Below are positions 8,372 to 16,970 of a stretch of DNA of 64,000 nt, piece after piece (the stretch's first letter is position 1; every line of letters begins with the position of its first letter). Source of the DNA: Antribacter soli. GTDB lineage: Bacteria > Actinomycetota > Actinomycetes > Actinomycetales > Cellulomonadaceae. Where the stretch lies: the NCBI RefSeq assembly GCF_021568775.1, contig NZ_JAKGSG010000040.1:81969-145968 (forward strand), in the 5' to 3' direction. The notes beneath the pieces are model-generated. The model had not been told where the DNA came from. It made no database searches and saw nothing but the letters and a program-made list of their open reading frames with translations. The position numbers and the translations under genes are program-made.

Positions 8372-9907
8372 GTGACGATCGAGAGGGACGTGGCGGCTGC
8401 CGACCTGCTCGCCGGCCATCCGTCGGATCGCCAGCCTCGCCGGGTCGCCGTAGCCGACCCCGCGCAGGGGCCGGACAAGCGGCGGACGCTGCGCTGGCAG
8501 GACATCCTGGTGCGGCGAACGCTCGCGGTGGACGTCGTCGCGGTGACCGTCGCCGTGGCGGCCGGGTACTTCGTGCGGTTCGACACGCACACGGACGTGA
8601 GCCTGCTCGAGCCGCGCGGCGGCATGTATGCCCTGATCTCCGTGGTCCTGGTGGAGGCCTGGGTGATCGCGCTGGGCGTCGCCGGCTCCCGGAGCCCGCA
8701 GGTGCTCGGTCACGGTCGCGAGGAGGCCGTCCGGGTCGCCAGGGCATCGTTCGGGCTCTTCGGGCTCGTCGCGGTGGTCTGCTACCTGATCAAGTTCGAT
8801 CTCGCGCGGTCGTACGTCGCCGTCGCACTGCCCGTCGGGCTCACCCTCGTGCTCTTCGCGCGCTGGCTGCTGGTGATTCGCCTGCACCGAGAGCGCAGCC
8901 GGGGTTTGCACCTGCGGCGCACCCTGCTCGTCGGGGCGTGGGGGCCGGTTCACGATCTCGGGCTCCGCCTCAAGCGCGAGCCGGGCGCCGGTTTCGACGT
9001 CGTCGGGGTGTGTCTCGCCGGACCGATCGGAGACGTCGGCTCGTCTCCGGTCGCCGATGCTCCGATCGTGGGGACCATGGAGCAGGCCGCGGCCGTCGCC
9101 GAGAGCTTCGGAGTCGACGCTGTCGTCGTCGCAGCAGCCAACGAGGCGACACCCAAGGTCATCAAGCAGCTCGCCTGGGACCTCGAGCCCTTGAGGGCGG
9201 AGCTCGTCGTCGCCCCGGGCCTCGCGGACGTCTCCAGTCCGAGGATGGTGGTGACGACGGTCGACGGTCTCCCGGTCCTGAAGGTGACGCCGCCCGGCTA
9301 CACGGGGGTTCAGCACGTCGTGAAGCGAGCAGCCGACGTCGTCCTGTCGGCGGTCATGCTCGCGATCCTGCTCGGGCCGCTCCTGGTGCTCGGTTGCCTG
9401 GTGCGATCGACCAGCTCGGGTCCTGCTCTCTACAAACAGCGGAGGGTCGGGCTCAACGGCAGGCCGTTCACGCTCTACAAGCTGCGGTCGATGTACGTCG
9501 ACGCCGACGAGCGACGGCAGCACCTGCACGCGCTCGACCAGGGAGCGGGAGTCCTCTTCAAGATCCGGAACGACCCCCGCGTGACGCCGCTCGGACGGCT
9601 GATGCGCAGGTACTCGCTCGACGAGTTCCCCCAGCTCTGGAACGTCCTGCGGGGCGACATGAGCCTTGTCGGCCCTCGTCCGCCGCTCGAGCGCGAGGTG
9701 GAACGGTACGACGCCGCCGCTCGTCGGCGACTGCTCGTCAAACCGGGCGTCACCGGGCTCTGGCAGGTCGGCGGGCGGTCCGATCTCTCGTGGGAGGACA
9801 GCGTGCGGCTGGATCTCTACTACGTGGAGAACTGGTCCTTCCTCGGGGACGTGGCCATCTTGTTGCGGACGGCTCGGGCGGTCATGTTCCCGAGCGGTGC
9901 CTACTGA
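8372..9907 (+). CDS. Polyprenyl-phosphate sugar-1-phosphate transferase, copy 2
   Basis: This 511-residue paralogue of the enzyme at 3303 has the same order: membrane helices (about 50-170), Rossmann-like CoA-binding-3 part (about 180-300), membrane anchor (about 312-345), and the sugar transferase domain with KLRSM (about 369) and DEFPQLWNVL..MSLVGPRPP (about 415-437). Both proteins end in the same GAY tripeptide, which points to duplication. All motifs look intact, so both may be active, perhaps with different sugars or for two polymers. GTG 8372 is preceded by GAGGAG. It is followed after 113 bases by the BY-kinase gene. Confidence 0.9.
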   Translation: MTIERDVAAADLLAGHPSDRQPRRVAVADPAQGPDKRRTLRWQDILVRRTLAVDVVAVTVAVAAGYFVRFDTHTDVSLLEPRGGMYALISVVLVEAWVIALGVAGSRSPQVLGHGREEAVRVARASFGLFGLVAVVCYLIKFDLARSYVAVALPVGLTLVLFARWLLVIRLHRERSRGLHLRRTLLVGAWGPVHDLGLRLKREPGAGFDVVGVCLAGPIGDVGSSPVADAPIVGTMEQAAAVAESFGVDAVVVAAANEATPKVIKQLAWDLEPLRAELVVAPGLADVSSPRMVVTTVDGLPVLKVTPPGYTGVQHVVKRAADVVLSAVMLAILLGPLLVLGCLVRSTSSGPALYKQRRVGLNGRPFTLYKLRSMYVDADERRQHLHALDQGAGVLFKIRNDPRVTPLGRLMRRYSLDEFPQLWNVLRGDMSLVGPRPPLEREVERYDAAARRRLLVKPGVTGLWQVGGRSDLSWEDSVRLDLYYVENWSFLGDVAILLRTARAVMFPSGAY

Positions 9908-10020
9908 CGGCTGTCCCGGAACGAACATGCGCGAACGAATGCCTCGTGTTGAACTGATTTGACCGACTCAGATTGAAAAGTACCGACGTTGACCGTGCCG
10001 CGACGCACGCAGGGGGACTC

Positions 10021-11679
10021 ATGGAGCTTGCCGACTACATCAGGCTGGTACGGAACCGCTGGGGATGGCTCGTCGCCCTCGCCGCGATCGGGCTGGCGAT
10101 CGGCCTTCTGTACTCGCTGGCTTCCACACCGATGTACCGCGCGTCCGCCCAGGTGTTCGTCTCGCTGCGCGGTGGTGATTCGACCAGTGAGCTCGTCCAG
10201 GGCACGACGTTCACCGCCAAGCAGGTGAGGTCGTACACGGAGCTGGTGAAGAGCCCGCGCGCCCTCGAACCGGTCATCGAGCAGCTGGGCCTCGACGCCA
10301 CTGCGACCTCGCTCGCGGGCCGGGTGGAGGCGTCAGTGCCCAAGGACACCGTCCTGATCAACATCGAGGCGACAGACGCGTCACCGACCGTCGCCGCCGA
10401 CATCGCGAACGCGACCGCTGCGAACCTCGCGGTGCTCGTGGCGGAGATCGAGAACTCGCCGGCGGCGAGCGAGTCGACGGTTGAGCTGAGCGTCGTGAGG
10501 TCAGCGACACCGCCGGGTGCGCCGGCGTCGCCGAACACCAGGATGAACGCCGGGCTCGGGCTCGTGCTCGGCCTGGCACTGGGGGTCGCCGCGATCCTTC
10601 TCCGCGAGATCCTGGACACCAGGGTCCGGACGCCGGAAGACGTGCGGGCCGTCACGGATGCTTCGGTGATCGGGATGATCTCGTACGACGAGGAGGCCAC
10701 GCAGCACCCGCTCATCGTCCAGGAGAGCCCGCACAGTCCCCGGGCGGAGGCGCTCCGAAGAGTTCGGACGAACCTCCAGTTCCTGACGCTGGACGGTGAC
10801 GGCCGGACTCTGGTCATGACGTCGGCGATCCCGGGGGAGGGCAAGTCCACGACGAGCATCAACCTCGCGATCACGATGGCCGATGCAGGCTCGCGCGTGA
10901 TCATCGTCGACGCGGACCTGCGTCGTCCTTCGGTGTCGAAGTACATGGGACTCGAGGGAGCCGTGGGTCTCACGACCGTCCTCATCGGGCGAACGACCCT
11001 CGAGGACGCGGTCCAGCCGTGGGGCAACCAGAACCTTCACGTGCTGCCATCAGGGCAGATCCCCCCGAACCCGAGCGAGCTGCTCGGGTCCCGGCAGATG
11101 GCGGACCTGCTCAAGGTGCTGCGGGACACGTACGACATCGTCATCCTCGACACCGCACCGCTTCTTCCCGTGACGGACGGTGCCGTCCTCGCGAAGCTGG
11201 CCGGTGGCGCGGTGATCGTCGTCGGCGCGGGACTGACGCACCGGCCACAGCTCGCGGAGGCGATGGATGCGCTCGCCGCCGTCGATGCCCGTGTCCACGG
11301 CATCGTCCTCAACAGGATGTCCCTCGAGGAGGACGCCGGGTACCGGTACCGGTACTACGAGTACTCCTCCGAGGAGCCTCACACCGGGGCCGCGCCGAGC
11401 CGCTTGCAGCGTGGGCTCAGGCGGATGGGATTCGGCAGGCCGCGGCACGTGCGCAGGCCGCCTGACTGGCACCCTTCGACCGCATCGGTGGAGGCGGTCC
11501 CGGAGCCTGGGCCCCGGCGCGGACCCGTCGGCGGGGTGCAGGCGTCGCCCGAGGGCGTGGCAGCCCACCCGTTCTCACCGGTGACCGACGGGGCCCCCGG
11601 GGCGATCCCCGAGGACGAGGCGACCGCGCTCCAGGGTGGGGCGGCACGCACGCGCGATGCCCGGGTACGGACCGTGTGA
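10021..11679 (+). CDS. Wzz/BY-kinase: polysaccharide co-polymerase with tyrosine kinase domain
   Basis: The protein sets polysaccharide chain length and is a bacterial tyrosine autokinase. It has 552 residues: membrane helix 1 (about 14-33), an extracytoplasmic Wzz domain, helix 2 (about 176-199), then the cytoplasmic ATPase with Walker A SAIPGEGKST (about 268-278), Walker A' VDADLRRP (about 298-305), Walker B ILDTAP (about 375-380) and a tyrosine cluster YRYRYYEY (about 440-447), followed by a Pro/Ala-rich tail of about 95 residues. In many actinobacteria and in Wzc both domains are fused like this. ATG 10021 follows GGGGG; an upstream in-frame TTG at 9973 lacks a ribosome binding site. The phosphatase at 4818 is the likely partner. 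Confidence 0.9.
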   Translation: MELADYIRLVRNRWGWLVALAAIGLAIGLLYSLASTPMYRASAQVFVSLRGGDSTSELVQGTTFTAKQVRSYTELVKSPRALEPVIEQLGLDATATSLAGRVEASVPKDTVLINIEATDASPTVAADIANATAANLAVLVAEIENSPAASESTVELSVVRSATPPGAPASPNTRMNAGLGLVLGLALGVAAILLREILDTRVRTPEDVRAVTDASVIGMISYDEEATQHPLIVQESPHSPRAEALRRVRTNLQFLTLDGDGRTLVMTSAIPGEGKSTTSINLAITMADAGSRVIIVDADLRRPSVSKYMGLEGAVGLTTVLIGRTTLEDAVQPWGNQNLHVLPSGQIPPNPSELLGSRQMADLLKVLRDTYDIVILDTAPLLPVTDGAVLAKLAGGAVIVVGAGLTHRPQLAEAMDALAAVDARVHGIVLNRMSLEEDAGYRYRYYEYSSEEPHTGAAPSRLQRGLRRMGFGRPRHVRRPPDWHPSTASVEAVPEPGPRRGPVGGVQASPEGVAAHPFSPVTDGAPGAIPEDEATALQGGAARTRDARVRTV

Positions 11680-11694
11680 CCTCGGCAGTGCACG

Positions 11695-13218
11695 TCAGCC
11701 CTGAGCACTCCCGGCGTCTGCCGGGATGTCCCGGGCCGGCCCCCACTCGATCGACAGGTCACGCTCCGAGATGGTCCCGTAGTCCTCGCGGGTCTGGTTC
11801 AGGATGAGGTCACGACCGATAACCAGCCCGATGATGATGAAGTACGGCGCGGACGAGTTCGGGCTCAGCGCAACCTCGTTGAACGCCGCATTGATGGTTA
11901 TCCCGATGAGGAGTCCGACGGTCAGGAGGCGCGCACGCCGGGAGCGAACTCGCAGCGCTGCGCGCACCAGGGCGACGAAGAACACGGCATAGGCGATCCC
12001 GCCGACCAGCCCGAGCTGGCCGAGAACCATCCCGAACCCGCTCTCGCTCACATCGGTCTCGGCCCCTTCGGTAAAGAGCGTCGACAGTACGCCGATGTTC
12101 CCCATCCCACGGCCGAGCGGATGCTGGGGCAGCTCGACGAATGCTGCGAGGAGTCCGCCGACGTGCGCATCGACGCTGCCCGTCGAGTTGTCGGTGGCGA
12201 ATCCGTAGAAGTAGAGGCCCGCCCCGCCGGCAGCGACGACGGCGAGGAAATGGTTCGTCCGTGACGAGAAGTACCGGGTCCAGAACGCGCTGAAGGCGAG
12301 GAAGCTGACCAGCGCACCCTTGCTGAGGGCCAGGACGCTGGCAAAGACCGCAAGGACCGCGGCCAGTCTGGACCGCAGCGCCCACGCGGCCATGAAAGCG
12401 GCGAACAGGAACGTGCCGAAGTTGACCGGGTCGGCGAACGGGCCGACCATCCTGCGTGTCTGTCGGCCACCGATCAGCTCCGACGAGTAGAAGTTGTTCG
12501 GGATACCGGTCGTGCCGTTCACGCCGATGTCCTTGCCCTCCCAGAGGCCGGCGATGCCGAGCTCCTGCCAGAAGCGGGGCGTCGTGACCTCCACGAGGCC
12601 GAACACGACGGCGAGCACGCAGAGTGCGACGAGCGACGACAGGTACTTGCGCGGGCTGGCGAACCGGCTGGCGAGCAGGCCGATGGAGAAGAAGAGCATC
12701 GGCGTGATCAGGTTTCGGTACGACGCCAGCGCCGGGATGATCGACGCCTGGAACAGCAGGGTCAAGGCCATGCCGTAGGCCGTGATCGCGATCAGGGTGG
12801 CGGCTGTGACGCGATGGAGCGTGCGCCACTCGCCGGTCCGAGCGACCGCGACCCGCGAACGAGATCCGCAGAGCATGACCCAGACGACGCCGGCTATCAC
12901 GAAGTTGATGACGACCGCGAACTGCAGCTCCGCCTTGTCGAAGGCGTCGACGGCTGTGAGCAGATAGACGTTCTGCGTCGCCGAGATGATGGTGGGGATC
13001 AGGAGAAAGAACGCGATGTCGCGTTGCCGCTGCAGATGGAGGGCAAGCGGCACGACGATCGTGAGGAATCCGAGGCAGAGCACCGTGACGACATAGGCGG
13101 TGGTCGGCAAGAGCGGTGCGAGCAGGAGGCCCGCCACGAACAGGCCGAGCAGGCATAGCGGGACAATGCTGGTTGATTCGGACTTACCTCGCCGTCGGAC
13201 AGTTGATGTGATAGCCAC
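11695..13218 (-). CDS. Wzy-like O-antigen ligase/polymerase
   Basis: An integral membrane protein of about 507 residues with some 11-12 hydrophobic helices spread over its length and a large loop (about 215-255) between two helix blocks, the topology of the O-antigen polymerase/ligase family (Wzy_C-like). It would join repeat units on the outer face of the membrane. I chose GTG 13218, with GGGAG ten bases upstream; the in-frame ATG at 13248 has no Shine-Dalgarno sequence. It is transcribed against the flanking genes and ends 15 bases from the kinase stop. The 200-base gap to 13419 holds divergent promoters; no gene was seen there. Wzy proteins are poorly conserved, so polymerase versus ligase is open. 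Confidence 0.75.
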   Translation of the reverse strand: MAITSTVRRRGKSESTSIVPLCLLGLFVAGLLLAPLLPTTAYVVTVLCLGFLTIVVPLALHLQRQRDIAFFLLIPTIISATQNVYLLTAVDAFDKAELQFAVVINFVIAGVVWVMLCGSRSRVAVARTGEWRTLHRVTAATLIAITAYGMALTLLFQASIIPALASYRNLITPMLFFSIGLLASRFASPRKYLSSLVALCVLAVVFGLVEVTTPRFWQELGIAGLWEGKDIGVNGTTGIPNNFYSSELIGGRQTRRMVGPFADPVNFGTFLFAAFMAAWALRSRLAAVLAVFASVLALSKGALVSFLAFSAFWTRYFSSRTNHFLAVVAAGGAGLYFYGFATDNSTGSVDAHVGGLLAAFVELPQHPLGRGMGNIGVLSTLFTEGAETDVSESGFGMVLGQLGLVGGIAYAVFFVALVRAALRVRSRRARLLTVGLLIGITINAAFNEVALSPNSSAPYFIIIGLVIGRDLILNQTREDYGTISERDLSIEWGPARDIPADAGSAQG

Positions 13219-13418
13219 TCTCTGACGTCTCCCAATCGATGCCGGCATGCACGCGGTGCGGGCTGTTGATCCCTTCTGACCTTGTACATCCGGATGCTAG
13301 GCGCGTCGCGCCAAAGTTTCCTGTTGTCGCAAACTGCTGATTCCCGTCTTCAAGTTGCCAGATCCGTGTGGGTCTGTTCAGGTATTGGTACAGCGGCTGC
13401 CGACAGGGGGGTATCGGT

Positions 13419-14600
13419 ATGTTCGGTTCGCATCCGCGCGTCGCAATCATCGGAACACGGGGATATCCGAGCTATTACGGGGGTTTTGAGACCGCCGTCC
13501 GGCATCTCACGCCTTATCTCATCGATGCGGGATGGGATGTGACGGTCTATGGACGACCGGGAGCGACCGTCCCGGACGACCCTTCGCGCGACCACCGCGC
13601 ACGGGTCGTGGAGACGCGGGGAGTCAGCTCGCGCTCGCTGAGCACGTTGACCCATGGAGCGACCGCCTCGTGGCATGCGGCCGGGCAGCGTCCGGACGTC
13701 GCGCTCGTGATGAACGTGGCGAACGGCTTCTGGCTGCCGCTCCTGAAGTCGCTGGGGGTGCCGACGCTCGTCAACGTCGACGGCATGGAGTGGAAGCGCG
13801 ACAAGTGGGGCCCGATAGCCCGAGGGGTCTTTGCCGCGGGCGCGCGCGTGACAGCGCGAACCGCCGACGAGCTGATCGTGGACTCGAGGGAGATCGGCCG
13901 CCTGTGGGCCGCCGAGTTCGGGCGGGAGGGCGTCTACATCCCGTACGGAGGCGACGAGTACGTTGCCGACCATCGCCCGCCGGAGTTTCCGCGCAGGAAG
14001 TATGTGCTGTTCGTGGCCCGGCTGGTCCCGGAGAACTCGGTGTCCGAGTTCGTCGCCGCCGCAGAGATGATCGCCGACAGCCGCGACGTCGTCATCGTCG
14101 GCTCCTCGGGGCACGGCGGAGACCTGGAGAGGTCGGTCGACGAGCTGGCGCGCAGGAACCCGCGGGTCCACTGGCTCGGCCACGTGAGCGACGACCGTCG
14201 ACTGCATGCGCTCTGGCACCACGCGGGTGCGTACTTCCACGGGCACAGCGTCGGGGGGACGAACCCCGCTCTCGTGCAGGCGATGTTGTGCGGTGCCCCG
14301 GTCGTCGCTCGGGACACGGTGTTCAACCGCGAGGTGCTGGGCGCCTCCGGCATCTTCACCTCGGTGTCGCCGCGCTCGATCGCCGACTCGCTCGGCGCCC
14401 TTCTGGACGATCCCGCAGGGCAGGAGTCGACGAGTCGTGCGCTGGTCGAGCGCGCCCGCTCGCTCTATTCGTGGCGGGGAGTCCTCGAGGCCTATGAGCG
14501 CCAGCTCACTGTTCTCGCGCAGGCGCCCGTGCGAGAGCGTGAAGAGCGCAGCCTCGCGCACGCGGCGGCGTTGCGAGCTCCGGTCAAGGAAGAGGTCTGA
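13419..14600 (+). CDS. Glycosyltransferase, GT-B fold, DUF1972/GT4 type
   Basis: This 393-residue cytoplasmic transferase opens with IGTRGYPSYYGGFET (about 11-25), the hallmark of DUF1972 glycosyltransferases, which are often rhamnosyl- or other hexosyltransferases of capsule clusters. A GT4-like C-terminal half follows with a HSVGGTNPALVQAM stretch (about 274-287) carrying the donor-binding region. It adds one sugar of the lipid-linked repeat unit. ATG 13419 has a GGGGGG tract eight bases upstream. It overlaps the next gene by one base (TGATG), so the two are translationally coupled. Confidence 0.85.
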   Translation: MFGSHPRVAIIGTRGYPSYYGGFETAVRHLTPYLIDAGWDVTVYGRPGATVPDDPSRDHRARVVETRGVSSRSLSTLTHGATASWHAAGQRPDVALVMNVANGFWLPLLKSLGVPTLVNVDGMEWKRDKWGPIARGVFAAGARVTARTADELIVDSREIGRLWAAEFGREGVYIPYGGDEYVADHRPPEFPRRKYVLFVARLVPENSVSEFVAAAEMIADSRDVVIVGSSGHGGDLERSVDELARRNPRVHWLGHVSDDRRLHALWHHAGAYFHGHSVGGTNPALVQAMLCGAPVVARDTVFNREVLGASGIFTSVSPRSIADSLGALLDDPAGQESTSRALVERARSLYSWRGVLEAYERQLTVLAQAPVREREERSLAHAAALRAPVKEEV

Positions 14601-15511
14601 TGGTCGTGTCGATGATCTCGGTGGTCATTCCTGCGTACAACTCCGACGGAACCATCCGTTCCGCGGTCGAGAGCGCGTGGGCCGCGGGCGCGAGCGAGGT
14701 CATGGTGGTCGACGACGGGTCCTCCGACGACACTGCCGGCGTTGCGCGAGCCGCCGGCGCGACCGTCGTCTCACAGGCGAACCAGGGCCCGTCCCGGGCG
14801 AGGGCCGCAGGGCTTGCCCGTGCGCAGGGCGAGTTCGTGGTGTTCCTGGACGCCGACGACGAGCTCATTCCTGACGGGATCGCGCACTCGGTCGAGCTGC
14901 TGCGGGACGACGCGGGCGCGTCCGTGGCCGGGGGAGCGACAGTGGGTGTGTGGCCGGACGGCGCTGAGCGCGTGATCCCGGTGAAGTACGAGGACAACAC
15001 CGCCGCGTCGATGGTCCGCGCGGGCTTCGGCCCGTGGCCGCCTGGTGCGGCCGTGGTCCGGAGGGAGTCCCTCGCCCGTGCTGATCGCACGTTGCCGCTG
15101 CCGCTGAACCCCCGGTTCGCCGAGGACTACGAGCTCTTCGTCCGGTTGGCTCTGGTGGGAAGGGTCCTCCGTCACTCGATCCCGTCCATTCGCTATCACG
15201 TGTTCGAAGGCAAGTCGAGCCGCAACCCTGCCGCCGTGCTGGAGTGCAAGGAGCGGATCCGCCGGTACTACGCCGCGTGGATCGGTGTGCCCGACGTCGG
15301 GATGTCGCAGCGTGCCCTGAGGTGCCAGGCGTTCCTGCAGCGCGCGCGCCGGGCGCAGGCTCTGGGGCGTGACGCGGAGGCCGTTGCACGCCTTGCCCAG
15401 GCCGCGATCTCTCACCCGGTTCACCTCTCCGGGCGTGCCTGGCAGTTCGTCCAGCTCCGAGGTCTGCGCGGGATCGGACGCCCTGCCCGTCGTGGTGCTG
15501 TGCGATTGTGA
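14600..15511 (+). CDS. Glycosyltransferase family 2
   Basis: This 303-residue GT-A enzyme begins with VVIPAYNSDGT (about 8-18) and has VVDDGSSDDT (about 37-46) and the metal-binding LDADDE motif (about 84-89), followed by a YELFVRLAL-type region (about 178-186) and a helical C terminus. No membrane helix is visible, so it is a peripheral enzyme of the cytoplasmic face that extends the repeat unit. AAGGAAGAGG precedes the ATG, which overlaps the previous stop. A second ATG at 14612 is also possible. The next gene starts inside its stop codon (GTGA). Confidence 0.88.
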   Translation: MVVSMISVVIPAYNSDGTIRSAVESAWAAGASEVMVVDDGSSDDTAGVARAAGATVVSQANQGPSRARAAGLARAQGEFVVFLDADDELIPDGIAHSVELLRDDAGASVAGGATVGVWPDGAERVIPVKYEDNTAASMVRAGFGPWPPGAAVVRRESLARADRTLPLPLNPRFAEDYELFVRLALVGRVLRHSIPSIRYHVFEGKSSRNPAAVLECKERIRRYYAAWIGVPDVGMSQRALRCQAFLQRARRAQALGRDAEAVARLAQAAISHPVHLSGRAWQFVQLRGLRGIGRPARRGAVRL

Positions 15512-16569
15512 CGTTCCAGACGAACCGCCGGATCCGTGTCCTGCACGCGCTCCCCCGGCCCGACGGGACCACGCAGTACGTGGACCACATGATCGGAGGG
15601 GCGCCGGCGGACGTGGAGATCTTCACGTTCTCGTGGCGTACAGCACTCCTGGGCCGATACGACGTCCTTCATCTCCACTGGCCGGAACACCTCGTGCGGT
15701 CACCCAGGGCGATCCAGCGGCTCGCCAAGCACGGGCTCGCCTGGTTGCTCCTCGCGAGACTCCAGCTCTCCCGGACACCGGTGGTGCGGACGATGCACAA
15801 CCTGCAGCCGCACGAGGCGACGCGCCCGGCGGAGCGGCTCCTGTTCGTCGCCATCGCCAGGCGTACCGCGGCGTGGGTCCGGCTCAACCCGGTCACGCCA
15901 CTCGCCGACGACGCTCGTGCCGTCACCATCCCGCACGGTCACTACCGAGACGTCTACCGTGGTGTCGCCCCAGGGGTGAGTCAGGTACCCGGCCGACTGC
16001 TGCAGTTCGGTCAGCTTCGGCCGTACAAGGGTACGGAGCGCCTGCTGGAGGCGTTCCGGGCATGGGACGAGCCGGCGAGCCTCCGGATCGTCGGCGAGCC
16101 CTGGGGAGACGACGTCGTCGCGGCGATCACGGCAGCGTCGGTCGAGGACCCTCGCGTGACCAGCGCTCTGCATCGGGTGAGCGATGAGCGTCTCGCGACC
16201 GAGATCCGCGAGGCCGAGCTCGTCGCCCTGCCGTATCGCGACGTGCACAACTCCGGGGCGGCGCTGCTCGCGCTCTCGCTCGATCGTCCCGTCCTCCTGC
16301 CGCGGAACCCGGCGACCAGCGCCCTGGCGGAGGAGGTGGGTCAGGACTGGGTGTACCTCTTCGACGGAGATCTCGCCGTGGCCGATCTCGCGAAGGCGCT
16401 GACGACAGCGCGACAGCGCCCGTCGGGGAGCAGGCCGAACCTCACGGCGCGTGACTGGAGTCGCGTGGGCGAACGGCACGCGGAGCTCTATCGGTCGCTC
16501 GCCGGAGCGAACAGCCGGAGCCGGGTCAGGACCGCACGGGCGAGTGCACGACACGACGGGGAGGAGTAG
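15508..16569 (+). CDS. Glycosyltransferase, GT-B fold (GT4-like)
   Basis: The 353-residue protein starts with RIRVLHALPRPDG and has LHLHWPEHL (about 52-60), VVRTMHNLQPHE (about 91-102) and a C-terminal half with LLQFGQLRPYKGTERLL (about 163-179) and an acidic/Asn-containing donor site region (ALPYRDVHNSGAAL, about 240-253). This resembles GT4-type transferases of exopolysaccharide clusters such as GumK- or mannosyltransferase-like enzymes. The GTG overlaps the previous gene by four bases. It belongs to the run 13419-18482 of coupled genes. The donor sugar is unknown. Confidence 0.8.
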   Translation: MTFQTNRRIRVLHALPRPDGTTQYVDHMIGGAPADVEIFTFSWRTALLGRYDVLHLHWPEHLVRSPRAIQRLAKHGLAWLLLARLQLSRTPVVRTMHNLQPHEATRPAERLLFVAIARRTAAWVRLNPVTPLADDARAVTIPHGHYRDVYRGVAPGVSQVPGRLLQFGQLRPYKGTERLLEAFRAWDEPASLRIVGEPWGDDVVAAITAASVEDPRVTSALHRVSDERLATEIREAELVALPYRDVHNSGAALLALSLDRPVLLPRNPATSALAEEVGQDWVYLFDGDLAVADLAKALTTARQRPSGSRPNLTARDWSRVGERHAELYRSLAGANSRSRVRTARASARHDGEE

Positions 16570-16573
16570 CGGC

Positions 16574-16924
16574 ATGGAGGGGAAGATCTTCGGCGTCGGC
16601 CTCAACAAGACCGGGATCACGACGCTCGTGCGGGCCCTCGAGATCCTCGGGTTCCGGACCTTCCATCATGAGTCCGCCTTCTATCCGGCACGACGTGTCG
16701 AGGTGCTGTCGAGTCGTGCGATCGCCGAGGGCCAGGATCCGCTCGCGTACCTACCTGGCCACCTCGGACGACCCGTCCACGCGGTGCCGTTCCCGCGCCT
16801 GAACGTCGAAGGTTCGGGTGGGCGTCCCGCCGGTCAGCAGTCACGCCGGGACCGCCTGGTGAGGGGTCTTGCGCGCAGGCTCCGCCGAGCCGTGTGGTCG
16901 GTTCGCGTACCCAGGTCTTCGTGA
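16574..16924 (+). pseudogene. Sulfotransferase remnant with internal deletion
   Basis: The 116-residue frame begins with IFGVGLNKTGITTL (residues 5-18), the 5'-phosphosulfate-binding loop of sulfotransferase-family proteins, and a GFRTFHHES stretch. After about residue 45 it passes into LGRPVHAVPFPRLNV (about 69-83), which resembles the segment near the C terminus of the same family (LG.PVP..PFP..N). The 110-150 residues expected between, with the 3'-phosphate-binding motif, are missing, and the frame is kept. A basic tail closes the protein. It has a good ribosome binding site (GGGGAGGAG) and starts five bases after the previous stop, so it may still be translated, but it should have no sulfotransferase activity. 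An alternative is an unrelated short protein; the N-terminal match argues against that. Confidence 0.6.
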
Positions 16925-16970
16925 CGGTCAGAACCAGTACGCGGCGGCCGACGCAGAGGGAGGACGTCCG

